DNA of 64,000 nt from Neolewinella xylanilytica (GCF_002934605.1 NZ_PTJC01000005.1:1364001-1428000), one strand, 5' to 3'. Counted from the stretch's first letter, positions 25,609 to 35,444 are shown. Numbers and translations: made by a program. Notes: generated by a model from the letters alone, not told the origin.

Positions 25609-28095
25609 ATGCAAGTAATCAAACGATCCGGACGCAAAGAAGACGTCTCCTTCGATAAAATCACCGCCCGCATAAAAAAACTGTGCTACGGGCTCGACGA
25701 GAATTTCGTCGATCACATCACGGTAAGTAAAAAGGTCATCCAGGGGCTCTACGACGGCGTCACTACCGTCGAACTGGATAACCTGGCCGCGGAAACCGCC
25801 GCCTCGATGAGCACCGTCCACCCGGACTACGCCCAGCTGGCCGCGCGCATCGCCATCTCCAACCTCCACAAGGAAACCGACAAGTCGTTCAGTGCCACCA
25901 TGGAGGGGCTTTATAACTACGTCGACCCGAAGACCGGCGAACCCGCCGGCCTGATCGGTGACGACACCATGCAGGTAATCCGCGACAATAAGCGGAAATT
26001 GGACGCCGCCATCATCTACGATCGCGACTTCGAGTTCGATTATTTCGGCTACAAAACCCTGGAGCGCAGCTACCTGATGCGCCGCGACGGTGCCGTGGTG
26101 GAACGCCCCCAGCATATGCTGATGCGCGTTGCCGTCGGTATTCACCTGGAGGACATCGACAGCGCTATCCAGACCTACCAGCTGATGAGCGAAAAGTGGT
26201 TCATCCACGCCACGCCTACGCTGTTCAACTCGGGTACGCCCAAGCCGCAGATGAGCTCCTGCTTCCTGCTCAGTATGACCGACGATAGCATCGAGGGCAT
26301 CTTCGAAACCCTGCGTCGTTGCGCCCGCATCAGCCAGAGTGCCGGTGGTATCGGTCTCAGCATCCACAACATCCGCGCCACGGGCAGTTACATCAAAGGC
26401 ACCGGCGGCACCTCGAACGGCATCGTACCGATGCTGAAGGTGTTCAACGATACGGCCCGCTACGTGGACCAGGGCGGTGGCAAGCGCAAGGGCGCCTTCG
26501 CCGTCTACCTGGAACCCTGGCACGCCGACATCTTCGAGTTCCTGGACCTGAAGAAGAACCACGGCAAGGAAGAAATGCGCGCCCGCGACCTTTTCTACGC
26601 CATGTGGATGAACGACCTGTTCATGCAGCGGGTGAAGGACGACGCGGAATGGAGCCTCTTCGACCCCAACGAGGCCCCCGGTCTCTGCGACGCGCACAGC
26701 GGCGAATTCGAAGCGCTGTACCACCAGTACGAGCAGGAAGGTCGGGCACGTAAGGTCGTCAAAGCGCAGGAGCTGTGGTTTGCCATTCTCGACAGTCAAA
26801 TCGAGACCGGTACGCCCTACATCCTCTATAAGGATGCCGCCAACCGGAAGAGCAATCAGCAAAACCTTGGCACCATCCGCAGCTCCAATCTCTGCACCGA
26901 GATCATGGAGTACACCAGTCCGGACGAAGTAGCCGTCTGCAACCTGGCCAGTCTCGCCCTGCCGAAGTACGTCAACGAGGACGACAAGACCTACGACCTC
27001 GACAAGCTGGTCGAAGTGACCCGCGTCGTCACCCGCAACCTCAACAAGGTCATCGACCGGAACTACTACCCGATCGAGCAAGCCCGCAACTCCAACATGC
27101 GCCACCGGCCCATCGGCCTCGGCGTGCAGGGACTGGCCGATGCCTTCATTATGCTGCGTATGCCCTTCGATAGCGAGGAGGCCCGCCAGTTGAATAAGGA
27201 CATTTTCGAAGCGATCTACTTCGCCGCCTGTACCGAGTCCATCGCGCTGGCCAAGGAGCTCGGTCACTACGAAAGCTACCCCGGCAGCCCCGCCAGCAAG
27301 GGCGAGCTGCAGTTCGACCTCTGGGGCGTCACGCCCAGCGACCGTTGGGACTGGGCCGGCCTCAAGGAAGACCTCGCCCAGTACGGTATGCGCAACAGCC
27401 TCCTGGTAGCGCCGATGCCAACCGCCAGCACCAGCCAGATCCTCGGCAACAACGAGTGCTTTGAGCCCTACAGCTCCAATATGTACACCCGTCGTACCCT
27501 CTCCGGGGAGTTCGTGGTGGTGAACAAGCACCTGCTGCACGACCTGATTGGTCTGGACCTGTGGGACAACCAGATGCGCAACCGCCTGATGCAGAGCAAC
27601 GGCTCCATCCAGGACTTCGAAGACGTACCCCAGCACCTCCGCGACCTGTACAAGACGGTCTGGGAGATCAGCCAGAAGGTGGTCATCGATATGGCGGCCG
27701 ACCGCGGGGCCTTCGTCTGCCAGAGCCAGTCGATGAACCTCTTCGTCGAGAACGTCAACTTCGGTAAGCTCTCGAGCATGCACTTCTACGCCTGGCAGAA
27801 GGGCCTGAAGACCGGCATGTACTACCTGCGCACCAAAGCCGCCCGCGACGCGATCAAGTTCACCGTCGACAAAGAACAACTGGTCAAGCAGAGCGACGAC
27901 GGCGACGGTCAGGTAAAGCAGGGAAGCCGCAAGGTATCCACGCCTAAGATGATCGGCGGCGTACCCAGTCCACAGGCCAACAACGGACCTGCCACCGCTA
28001 CAAAGGATTTCGAAGAATTAAGCGCCGAACAGACGGCCGAGGTAGGCAAGACCTGTAGTCTGGACGATCCGGATTGCATCGCTTGCTCCGCTTAG
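25609..28095 (+). CDS. nrdA: Ribonucleoside-diphosphate reductase, large (alpha) subunit, class Ia
   Basis: Catalytic subunit reducing NDPs to dNDPs. The 828-residue protein starts with an ATP-cone (about 1-95, [16 protein letters not shown]), the dATP activity switch. The redox pair is C218 and C444, the thiyl-radical Cys is C429, with N427 and E431; by my count these numbers match those known for mammalian R1. The radical-transfer tyrosines lie in [12 protein letters not shown]. The C-terminal swinging pair is C823-x-x-C826. It is a eukaryote-like class Ia enzyme, pairing with the nrdB upstream. It may be transcribed from nrdB through the repeats or from its own promoter. Confidence 0.98.
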   Translation: MQVIKRSGRKEDVSFDKITARIKKLCYGLDENFVDHITVSKKVIQGLYDGVTTVELDNLAAETAASMSTVHPDYAQLAARIAISNLHKETDKSFSATMEGLYNYVDPKTGEPAGLIGDDTMQVIRDNKRKLDAAIIYDRDFEFDYFGYKTLERSYLMRRDGAVVERPQHMLMRVAVGIHLEDIDSAIQTYQLMSEKWFIHATPTLFNSGTPKPQMSSCFLLSMTDDSIEGIFETLRRCARISQSAGGIGLSIHNIRATGSYIKGTGGTSNGIVPMLKVFNDTARYVDQGGGKRKGAFAVYLEPWHADIFEFLDLKKNHGKEEMRARDLFYAMWMNDLFMQRVKDDAEWSLFDPNEAPGLCDAHSGEFEALYHQYEQEGRARKVVKAQELWFAILDSQIETGTPYILYKDAANRKSNQQNLGTIRSSNLCTEIMEYTSPDEVAVCNLASLALPKYVNEDDKTYDLDKLVEVTRVVTRNLNKVIDRNYYPIEQARNSNMRHRPIGLGVQGLADAFIMLRMPFDSEEARQLNKDIFEAIYFAACTESIALAKELGHYESYPGSPASKGELQFDLWGVTPSDRWDWAGLKEDLAQYGMRNSLLVAPMPTASTSQILGNNECFEPYSSNMYTRRTLSGEFVVVNKHLLHDLIGLDLWDNQMRNRLMQSNGSIQDFEDVPQHLRDLYKTVWEISQKVVIDMAADRGAFVCQSQSMNLFVENVNFGKLSSMHFYAWQKGLKTGMYYLRTKAARDAIKFTVDKEQLVKQSDDGDGQVKQGSRKVSTPKMIGGVPSPQANNGPATATKDFEELSAEQTAEVGKTCSLDDPDCIACSA

Positions 28096-28134
28096 AGAAT
28101 TACATTCCTTACCCACATTCCTGGCCCGCGGCGT

Positions 28135-28157
28135 CTCTGACATCGCGGGTTTTTTTT
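28135..28157 (+). terminator. Rho-independent terminator after nrdA
   Basis: CCCGCG (28135-28140) and CGCGGG (28144-28149 side of the loop end) form the stem, followed by eight T residues (28150-28157). The T run and position directly after nrdA are convincing; the loop is short and part of the stem may pair alternatively. Confidence 0.65.
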
Positions 28158-28202
28158 GGTTAGGCACCGGCAGACGGCAGAGCGGAGAAAAAGCCGGGGA
28201 AA

Positions 28203-28234
28203 TTTGCAAATACTACACGTGTAGTATATATTTA
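28203..28234 (+). promoter_or_regulatory. blaI-M56 promoter with an embedded BlaI operator
   Basis: -33 TTTG at 28203-28206 and -7 TATATTTA at 28227-28234 are 20 nt apart. Between them lies the perfect 16-bp palindrome TACTACACGTGTAGTA (28211-28226), differing from the staphylococcal mec/bla operator TACTACATATGTAGTA only at the centre. The -7 box ends 4 nt before the ATG. BlaI bound here would block RNA polymerase, giving autoregulation. Confidence 0.85.
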
Positions 28235-28238
28235 CGGT

Positions 28239-28625
28239 ATGGCCGTAGATCCGTTACCCTCCGATGCCGAACTCCGTATACTGCAAGCCCTCTGGGAGCA
28301 GCCCGGAGCATCCGTGCATGATGTCCACGACTGGATATGTACCCACGAACGAGCGCTCAGTTACACGACGGTACTGACGCAACTGCAGCGGATGCATAAG
28401 AAGGGACTGGTCAAACGGGGGCGGGACGGCCTGCAGCACCGGTATTCGTCCGTTCCCACCCGATCGGAAGTGGAAGCCAAGCTGATCCACCGGTTATCGA
28501 ATAAGGCATTCGACGGTTCGGCGGTCCGACTGGCGCTGAAAGCCCTCGGTACGGATCAGCCGACCGGGGAGGAACTGGACGAACTGCAACGATGGCTGGA
28601 CGCACAAAAAGATCAGCATGATTGA
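28239..28625 (+). CDS. blaI: BlaI/MecI-family transcriptional repressor
   Basis: A 128-residue dimeric winged-helix repressor (Penicillinase_R family). The HTH region has LPSDAELRILQALWEQPGAS and the recognition helix ALSYTTVLTQLQRMHKKGLV, then the wing RDGLQHRYSSV and a helical dimerisation tail. It should bind the TACTAC/GTAGTA palindrome in its own promoter and be cleaved or released on a signal from the M56 membrane protease encoded next, with which it overlaps by 8 nt. The signal need not be a beta-lactam; no beta-lactamase gene adjoins. Confidence 0.93.
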   Translation: MAVDPLPSDAELRILQALWEQPGASVHDVHDWICTHERALSYTTVLTQLQRMHKKGLVKRGRDGLQHRYSSVPTRSEVEAKLIHRLSNKAFDGSAVRLALKALGTDQPTGEELDELQRWLDAQKDQHD

Positions 28626-30099
28626 CCTTCTCTACCATCCGCTGCTGGCCGCCGTCGGCTACGCCCTGCTGCATTCCCTGTGGGTATTCGGCCTGTTCCT
28701 ACTGGCAGGACGCCTGACCGCTAAGGGATTTACCGACCCCGCACGCCGGCATTCGGTGCTGCTGGCTTTTCTTACCCTCCTCCTGCCCGTATTCGGGATG
28801 CTGATTTACCTCGGCTGGCCGGCCGAAGCCGAACCCTTGCCGGGGGCGGGCGGCGACGCGAGCGGGGTTCCTACCGACACCCCGACCGATGGGGTAGACC
28901 TCATGGGCACCGGGCAATGGATCCCGGAATGGTTACCGCTGCTTTCCGTGATGTATCTCATCGGCCTCTTACTGGCCGGAACGCGAACTCTGTGGGCGTA
29001 CCGGAGTATGCTCGGACTACGGAAGGGCTCCATCCTGCCCGAGGCGGAGCGGATAGCCGACTACCGAAGCCTTCGTACCGCCATGGCCCCGGGCTGCCGG
29101 GCCAAATGGCGGCTGTCGGCGGCGGTCAATCAGGTGCTTACCGTCGGGGTGTGGCGGCCGTTCATCCTCTTCCCCCTGGCACTGGCCAACGAACTATCAA
29201 CGGAGGAGGTGCACGCGATCCTCCGGCACGAACTCGCCCACCTTCGGCGCCAGGATCCGCTCTGGCAGGCGCTGCAGCAACTCGTGGCTACGCTCTTTTT
29301 CTACCACCCACTCGTCAACTGGCTATGCCGCGAGCTGGACCGCGAGCGGGAATTCGCCTGCGACGACCTCGCGGCCGGTGTGTCCGGTCGTAAAACCTAC
29401 GCCCGTGCCCTGTTGCGCGTGGCGGCCTATTCGCTTCATCCTAAAATTCCGTTTACCGTGTCCGCAACCGATCGCTCCTCCTTTTCGCACCGCGTGCATC
29501 GCCTCTTTGGCCCCCAAAGCTCCGGTAATCCCCGGGGTGGCTATTTCCTCGCCCCGCTACTTTCCCTCCCGCTGTTCGTTCTGCTGACTCTGGGTACCCT
29601 GAATGGCCCGTTCACTACGGTGATGCCCAATACCAACATCACCGGCACCATCTTGGACGGCGCGACCGACACGCCCCTTGTCGGAGCTACCGTGATGGTG
29701 AAGGGAACGAATACGGGCACGATCACGGATATCGACGGAGACTTCAGCCTGGACTGGGACGATAGCGGCGCCGTCACGCTCCTCATCAGTTACGTGGGTT
29801 ACGTGTCGAAGGAGATCATCTTCGATAATATCAAGGACCGGGAACTGGATATAGAGCTTAACAAGCAAGAGAAGGTCCAATTCCGCAAGGCGTCCGGGGA
29901 TGAATCGGCCTCCTTCTCCAACCTCCCCGATGATATCATTCTGGTAGTGGACGGTCGCATCGTCGACCGTAACGAGGTCTCGCTTTCTCCGTCCACGATT
30001 GCAGAACTCAAGGTCATCAAGAACAAGGAAGAGATGACCAAACTCGGTTTCGACGCGGAGAAGGACGGCGTCATCATGGTCACTACGAAAAAGGAGTAG
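28618..30099 (+). CDS. BlaR1-like M56 membrane metallopeptidase fused to a CarboxypepD_reg and plug-like C-terminus
   Basis: A 493-residue sensor-protease. The N-terminal half has about four membrane helices and the zinc motif H204-E-L-A-H208, with the distal Glu likely in ELDREREFACDDLA, as in BlaR1/MecR1. Instead of a penicillin-binding sensor domain, a helix near 310-325 is followed by a CarboxypepD_reg-like beta domain (about 340-415; VGATVMVKGTNTGTITDIDG). The C-terminus (STIAELKVIKNKEEMTKLGF... GVIMVTTKK) resembles the TonB-receptor plug. The last domains should face the periplasm and could report on envelope state or a TonB partner. It is co-transcribed with blaI. Confidence 0.85.
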   Translation: MIDLLYHPLLAAVGYALLHSLWVFGLFLLAGRLTAKGFTDPARRHSVLLAFLTLLLPVFGMLIYLGWPAEAEPLPGAGGDASGVPTDTPTDGVDLMGTGQWIPEWLPLLSVMYLIGLLLAGTRTLWAYRSMLGLRKGSILPEAERIADYRSLRTAMAPGCRAKWRLSAAVNQVLTVGVWRPFILFPLALANELSTEEVHAILRHELAHLRRQDPLWQALQQLVATLFFYHPLVNWLCRELDREREFACDDLAAGVSGRKTYARALLRVAAYSLHPKIPFTVSATDRSSFSHRVHRLFGPQSSGNPRGGYFLAPLLSLPLFVLLTLGTLNGPFTTVMPNTNITGTILDGATDTPLVGATVMVKGTNTGTITDIDGDFSLDWDDSGAVTLLISYVGYVSKEIIFDNIKDRELDIELNKQEKVQFRKASGDESASFSNLPDDIILVVDGRIVDRNEVSLSPSTIAELKVIKNKEEMTKLGFDAEKDGVIMVTTKKE

Positions 30100-30250
30100 G
30101 GGCGATCCGTTTCGGATTCACGGCAGGCCGACATCGAGTGGCACAAAACGGTTCGGTTCTACCATAATCTGGACACCTTCTCGCGCTCCGTGCCCTGTCG
30201 CGGAATAATTTGCTCCCGCTTTTGTCCGGTAGCCGGGGCGGGGCGGATCC

Positions 30251-31777
30251 TTATCCGAAGCTGTCAAGTCGGCGTTTTTCTTGATCATTCCACCTCTCTT
30301 CTTCTCGTTTAAGGGTAGTGAGCATGGTTTCTACGTCAAGGTCCGTTCGAGATAAGCTTTTAATCCTGTCGAAGTCTAATATGCCGTAACCATAAGCAGG
30401 ATGATGCCGGCCCGGTGTAAAGTCGTTCGTATTGGGAGGCCTGGTTCCCATACGCAGCATGGCATGAATCTGAGCTGCCGTGATTTCCGGGTATCGTTCG
30501 ATTAAATAGCCTGCCATAGCTGCTGCCTGCGGGGCGGCGAAGCTACTCGCTAATAGACAACCAAAAGGTGACAAATAAATCGGTGGAGCCATTACATCGA
30601 GGTGCTGACCTTCCTTTGTATCGAAGGCTGTGCCCTCAGCCTTAACGGAGCCTACCGTAATCACTTTGTGATAGTTGTTAATTTCATCCTGGTCAAACGG
30701 AACGCCTTCCTGAGCTTTTTGAGCGGCCCATATGACGGGAATACCCTTCCCACCCCGTCCGTTTGACACGGCGTGATCGATGGCCAACTTTAGAATGGAC
30801 TGCATAGGTACGTGCCCGCCGGAAGCACTTCCCAAGGAACAACTAATCACGCCCACGTCAGGAAGAATAGGATCCGCATCCGCCGCTACCGTTTTGGCGA
30901 TGCATTTTGCCAGCGAAGCCTGGGTTCCCAGGTTATTTTTACTGGCCATCGAAAGAAGCGCGATATGACCGGTCGGATGCAGCTTGTTTACTATACAAGC
31001 ACACCTGGTGCCATGGTTTTCGGAGCTTATATAAAAGTCGTCGAATGCACGAGGCTGATAATTATCGTCATAATACACGCTATGGACCACACTGGCTTCA
31101 CGTAACTGTTCTCTTGAGCCAAAGAATTGGTCTACCACTGCAATGGTCAATTCGTTTTCCTTGGGCTTACGTGGCAGGAAGGCAGCTGAGGCCGCAGCGG
31201 CCGATGCACCGTTTAGGGAATACCGAAAATTCTTGTGGGCATTCCGGTACAATACGATATCCCGCGCCTTGTCCTTGGTTTTTAAGATGGAGTGGGGCGG
31301 TAGTTTGACACTCAATTGTCTGAATTGTGGCTCCGCAAACTGGATAAATTCGCGGTATTCCGGAGCTTCTGAAATCGTATTAGCGAGTTGTAGAGCAGCA
31401 CATCCACCTTCAGGGGTATGGATTTCGTACAGATTTTTCGCAAAATCCAGTTCACGTACGTTTCGTGTGTCTATTTCCAGTTCCGAAAACACGGATTCAA
31501 TCCTCGAACGGGAGGTAGAATCCTTGAATTGTACCGCTAACCATGGCACGAAGTCAATTTCACTCGCAACCTCTCCTTGCCAGTCCTGGACTACATAGGC
31601 GATGTTCCCTTTGGAAAATTCACGTACATCGAATCCGATTTTACGTTGAACGGTATTGAAATATCTGGATGATTTAGTAGTCACTGGTGGATAGCGAGGA
31701 AAAAAATCGTCGCTTTTAGGTTTGATCGCGACTTTCAAACCCCGGATATACATATAATCTTGTGAGCACTTTTTCAT
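30251..31777 (-). CDS. Subtilisin-like (S8) serine protease, cytosolic, altered oxyanion site
   Basis: A 508-residue protein without signal peptide. The N-terminal ~160 residues resemble an S8 propeptide-type domain (LYEIHTPEGGCAALQLANTI, IQFAEPQF). The protease domain carries the triad Asp216 (IAVVDQFFG), His255 (ENHGTRCACI) and Ser412 (SSFAAPQAAAMAG). The usual oxyanion Asn in AAGN is replaced: the aligned segment is WAAQKAQ, with Lys354 at that place. A charged C-terminal tail follows (EEERWNDQEKRR). It is the first gene of an AT-richer block and is divergent from an unknown gene 161 bp away. Processing of that neighbour or of an intracellular target is possible but only inferred. Confidence 0.85.
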   Translation of the reverse strand: MKKCSQDYMYIRGLKVAIKPKSDDFFPRYPPVTTKSSRYFNTVQRKIGFDVREFSKGNIAYVVQDWQGEVASEIDFVPWLAVQFKDSTSRSRIESVFSELEIDTRNVRELDFAKNLYEIHTPEGGCAALQLANTISEAPEYREFIQFAEPQFRQLSVKLPPHSILKTKDKARDIVLYRNAHKNFRYSLNGASAAAASAAFLPRKPKENELTIAVVDQFFGSREQLREASVVHSVYYDDNYQPRAFDDFYISSENHGTRCACIVNKLHPTGHIALLSMASKNNLGTQASLAKCIAKTVAADADPILPDVGVISCSLGSASGGHVPMQSILKLAIDHAVSNGRGGKGIPVIWAAQKAQEGVPFDQDEINNYHKVITVGSVKAEGTAFDTKEGQHLDVMAPPIYLSPFGCLLASSFAAPQAAAMAGYLIERYPEITAAQIHAMLRMGTRPPNTNDFTPGRHHPAYGYGILDFDRIKSLSRTDLDVETMLTTLKREEERWNDQEKRRLDSFG

Positions 31778-31938
31778 GGTGTTTGAATCCCTGGGCTTAA
31801 ACGATGCCTGATGACGAATACCAAAGTCGGAAAAATCACGGAGTACAAGAAAGGGATCGGGTCACCAGATATAGTGAATGTTAGGGTAAGTATGCTGTTT
31901 GTGATATTTGGTTTATAGCTTGCCGGAAAACCACCTCC

Positions 31939-32847
31939 ATGCCACGTACGCAGTTTCAATTACAGCCCGGTTCGGGAAAATACTTTATTGACTCTGAAGA
32001 CAACCCGAATCAGCCTTACGGCTTGTCGGGAAACGTTTTTCATCATGTGCAATCCGGCGAAGTACCCTATTTCGTGCTCAACGATGGTAGCGTAAATGAT
32101 ACGCAGGAACTGTTGGACAGGCTAGCCGAAGCCGCCGACGGAAATACCCAACCAGGCGTAAAAAGTGCCAACGTACTGGGTTTGACGATACCCAGGGGCA
32201 TGACCAAACTCAATAACCTGTTGGACTACAGCGATCCAGGCGCGGGAGTAGCCATGGCTAACATCGGTAACAAGTATGAAGCCTTTCAAATAAAGCTTCT
32301 GCAGGAGCTACGGCAGGATTCTGAAGCGGAAAGACAGGAACACGAGTCGTTAGGGGTCAATCACTTTTGTACGGATTTCGAGATAGGCGATGCCAGAAGT
32401 TGTTCGGCTACGCAGGGTAATTGCCCGAAGATGATTTGCCAATCCAGCGCCAGGATAGGTTTGTCGGACGCTTCACCTAAAATTGACCCTTTGGTAGCCC
32501 GCTTTGATCTGTTTTCTCACTTCCAATCCGAGTACCAATCGGAGGCTCTGAAGAAAAGCGAGATTTACAAGCTGTTTGACGGATATATCGGTGAAACTGA
32601 GGGAGAGTTTACCACTATTTTCCAGAACGGGGTGACCCTACTGGGCAGTTATCTTCCCGATCACACCGTAATGTGGATACCCATTCCTGATGATAGCGCG
32701 CAAGCGACTCATGAGAAATTGAAAGACTTGCCGTCGGATACCGTCTTTTATTCCGAAAAGGCGGTGTACTGCGATACCCTGGATATTTGGTTTGGCTATC
32801 CGTTTGAAGCATTAACCTGTCAGGAAGCCAGGGAGAGAGGCCTGTAG
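31939..32847 (+). CDS. Unknown protein with a four-cysteine segment
   Basis: A 302-residue protein that I do not recognise. It has no signal peptide or membrane helix. The N-terminus is polar (QFQLQPGSGKYFIDSEDN). A mid-protein segment NHFCTDFEIGDARSCSATQG followed by NCPKMIC holds four cysteines within 24 residues, suited to a metal site or disulfides. Near the C-terminus TVMWIPIPDDSAQATHEKL is beta/alpha in character. It is divergent from the S8 protease and convergent with the CHAT gene (18 bp apart). Base composition matches the S8 gene and not the surroundings, so the pair probably arrived together. Confidence 0.7.
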   Translation: MPRTQFQLQPGSGKYFIDSEDNPNQPYGLSGNVFHHVQSGEVPYFVLNDGSVNDTQELLDRLAEAADGNTQPGVKSANVLGLTIPRGMTKLNNLLDYSDPGAGVAMANIGNKYEAFQIKLLQELRQDSEAERQEHESLGVNHFCTDFEIGDARSCSATQGNCPKMICQSSARIGLSDASPKIDPLVARFDLFSHFQSEYQSEALKKSEIYKLFDGYIGETEGEFTTIFQNGVTLLGSYLPDHTVMWIPIPDDSAQATHEKLKDLPSDTVFYSEKAVYCDTLDIWFGYPFEALTCQEARERGL

Positions 32848-32864
32848 CACTAGGGAGCGAATAC

Positions 32865-35444
32865 CTATCCGGCGAGGAGGCCGGCCCATTGCCTGGGGTC
32901 GGCATCCCGCTGGGCTTCGCTGCGGTGCGCCGCCCGCCGTTGCGCTCTGGCCAGCGATTCCGATACCGTACATCCCCTTCCTAAGTGATAGCGGTAAAAG
33001 TCCATCAAAATCCGGTTGGTCGCGCTGGCGGGTATGTCATAGAACGATGCGACGACGTCCGGCACCCCCGCCAGGTGAAAACTTCGTCGCAGACTGAAGT
33101 TTCCTTCCCGGCTGAAAGACTGGCCGCGATCCGTGGAACAGGCGGCAAGGACAACTAATCTGGCGTCCCACGAACGTTCACTGATGCGTAACTCATTGAG
33201 GCTGTCACCGGGAGCCATATACAAAAAGTTGCGGTGCAGGTGCTGCGTATCCGCTTTGGCGTGGGCGGATAGGTGTAGTATATCGTATTGCTTGGCGAAC
33301 CGCAAGAATGACTTGCTGCTGCAATCATCCTTACGATAGTGATTGTAATCCGTAGATGTTGCCGCAATTGATTCCTGCGCGACGTCGCCCAGGTAACCGT
33401 CCAGTTGGCTGTGTGTCCAGATCCCCACGACCGGGGCTTCTCCCCTCAGAGCGTTTCTCCGCTGGGCTAGGTGCCGTTCGGTCCGCCAGCTCGACAGGTA
33501 CCGTATGTTCCACTCATCGACCGCGTACCGTAAGTCGGAGAATTCGGAAGGGTTCGGGCCACGGTCAATCACCAATGCGGAAAAGGGTAGGGATTGAAGG
33601 TGAGGGCTCGGTACGACCAACAATTCTTTCCGCTGCCGCATGAGTTGGACGACCGGACCAGCTATGTCTTGTAGGAGCTGGTTTGCTACCCGCGCGTATT
33701 CTTCCACCTCTAAACCGCGGGCTGTATTGAAGTGATCCGTGAAGGCTAGTAGATGTTCCGTGACCGGTCGTAATGGAGCGGTATATAGAGCTTGGGTGTC
33801 CCGGTCGACATAAAGTAGGATCAAGAAGCTATCCACTTCGGAGAATTCCAGCAATGCCTGGCTCGCGTTCAGTCGTTCGCACACGTATGGCAGGGTATTG
33901 CTCTCGTCTCTCAGGCCCGATGCGGAAATCACTTCCTTCCTCCGATCCAGAATGCGGGCCCGTAAGGGTATACGTTGCTGGTTCAGTAGCCAAAATCGTT
34001 CCAACTGTTCCTCGGAAAGACCTCTATCCGTGTCGAATTCGGTCTTCAATAATTGAATTTCCGTCTCAACTTCCACCAGGGCCGTCGTTGTGTACTGACT
34101 GCTGTCGCCGGCCTTATTACTGGTTCGATCCATTAATTCCTGGACGAGGAGAAAGGACTTTTCGCCCTCCATCGCCTGAAATGCCGCATCTAAGTGTTCC
34201 TGGTTCGGCTCGTCCTGGGCTACGGCAACCGACGCTCGCAAGACCGAACTAAACAGGCGTTCCCCCACCACCAGACTTCTGTTTAGAACGGATTCCTCGT
34301 TAATCCCGCGTATTGCGGCGTCGTAGCGGTTCAAGGCAGTTTGCGCATACAGATTGGCCCGATTCAAATAGATCCGGTCTCCGGAATCTTTATAGAGCTT
34401 TAATTGGTAATCGCTCATGGGATTCAAAAGGGAGGTGCACTGCAACCTTAAATGACACGACAGGGGATCCTCTTCGCCGGGGGGGCAACACCCAAAGGAT
34501 TGCATATTCGACTTCGCCATACTCGTAGCCGCCCGAAAATCTTGTCTGAACTCTAATACCTTCATCAGGTAGTAATATGCTTCATCGACGTATCCATAAT
34601 TGAAGCTTGTGGTATCACTGACAAGCCTCCCTGCATAAACCACCGTGCTATCGTAGTTATCCCGGTGGTAGTGAAAGTAAGCGAGCAGTCTGTCCCGGGA
34701 TCCGAAAAATGGGGTTCCGTTTTCAATGCGATCAATAGTCTCGACTATCTTGAAAAACGTTTGGTCGGCCTCCGGTCGCCGCGTTGTCAAAATGGCGAGA
34801 TGTTCCAGCGGGTAGCCGCGCCAGGGAGAATCAATTCGGTCCAACGTACGGTCGGCTTCTTTCAGCAACTCGGCACTTATGTCCCACCAAATTTCTTTGT
34901 CCGACCGGGCACTCATCTTGTCGGCCTGTTGTTTGCAACCACGTCCCTCAATGGTGAGGAGCAATGCGTTGAGAAACTCGTCTTCGACGGATGATTCCGC
35001 GAGCAGATGCCGACCGTATTGCGCGTAGATCTGAATATCCCGATAGCTCCAATCCAAAAAGGCCTGATATGCCTGGCACAGCAATTGTCGAGCTCGCAGG
35101 GATCCTGATGGCTCGGCGGGCATTTGTGCCTCGGCCAATCGGGTAAAGTATTCTACCGAGTCGCGATGGTAGGCCCGGTCGAAGTGCAATAAGGCGAGGT
35201 ATTGATAGCCCATGGTACGAATGGAGGGGGGAACGTTGATCGAGCGCTCCGTGAGCAGGCGTAAACGTCTAGCACGGGCCATTGCTTCCGGTAAACGTGC
35301 GGCCTCATATTCCTTACGCAACACCTCCAAGCTGTCAGACAGTGGGTGATTTTCCCGAGAACTATCCGAACTACTAGCGTGGTCGCCGCAGTGCAACAGG
35401 CTAGCCGCCACGACAATCGTGAATAGTAGAAAACGGGACTTCAT
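32865..35444 (-). CDS. CHAT-domain protease with TPR region, lipoprotein
   Basis: An 859-residue protein. The signal ends in a lipobox (SLLHC, Cys19), so it is exported and lipid-anchored. The middle (about 60-480) is helical and TPR-like, though repeats are degenerate. The C-terminal CHAT (caspase-HetF-associated) domain has the catalytic dyad His728 (LHLSAHA) and Cys769 (VVLAACST), and the closing DPRQWAGLLAG. CHAT proteins are caspase-like cysteine proteases of clan CD, sometimes in regulated protein cleavage or bacterial cell-death systems. Export makes a cytosolic defence role less likely. The gene lies in the same AT-richer block as the S8 protease. Confidence 0.9.
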   Translation of the reverse strand: MKSRFLLFTIVVAASLLHCGDHASSSDSSRENHPLSDSLEVLRKEYEAARLPEAMARARRLRLLTERSINVPPSIRTMGYQYLALLHFDRAYHRDSVEYFTRLAEAQMPAEPSGSLRARQLLCQAYQAFLDWSYRDIQIYAQYGRHLLAESSVEDEFLNALLLTIEGRGCKQQADKMSARSDKEIWWDISAELLKEADRTLDRIDSPWRGYPLEHLAILTTRRPEADQTFFKIVETIDRIENGTPFFGSRDRLLAYFHYHRDNYDSTVVYAGRLVSDTTSFNYGYVDEAYYYLMKVLEFRQDFRAATSMAKSNMQSFGCCPPGEEDPLSCHLRLQCTSLLNPMSDYQLKLYKDSGDRIYLNRANLYAQTALNRYDAAIRGINEESVLNRSLVVGERLFSSVLRASVAVAQDEPNQEHLDAAFQAMEGEKSFLLVQELMDRTSNKAGDSSQYTTTALVEVETEIQLLKTEFDTDRGLSEEQLERFWLLNQQRIPLRARILDRRKEVISASGLRDESNTLPYVCERLNASQALLEFSEVDSFLILLYVDRDTQALYTAPLRPVTEHLLAFTDHFNTARGLEVEEYARVANQLLQDIAGPVVQLMRQRKELLVVPSPHLQSLPFSALVIDRGPNPSEFSDLRYAVDEWNIRYLSSWRTERHLAQRRNALRGEAPVVGIWTHSQLDGYLGDVAQESIAATSTDYNHYRKDDCSSKSFLRFAKQYDILHLSAHAKADTQHLHRNFLYMAPGDSLNELRISERSWDARLVVLAACSTDRGQSFSREGNFSLRRSFHLAGVPDVVASFYDIPASATNRILMDFYRYHLGRGCTVSESLARAQRRAAHRSEAQRDADPRQWAGLLAG

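Noticed and set aside
25591-27879. 762-codon minus-strand frame opposite nrdA
   Set aside because: Shadow of the codon bias in nrdA; composition rich in V/G/L/A with no domain, while the plus strand is unmistakable.
31774-31959. 61-codon minus-strand frame in the S8/unknown-gene divergent region
   Set aside because: Spans the shared promoter region and overlaps both starts; no coding character.
32865-35444. Cytosolic caspase-like abortive-infection effector
   Set aside because: The lipobox indicates export, so the standard CHAT defence model does not fit directly.
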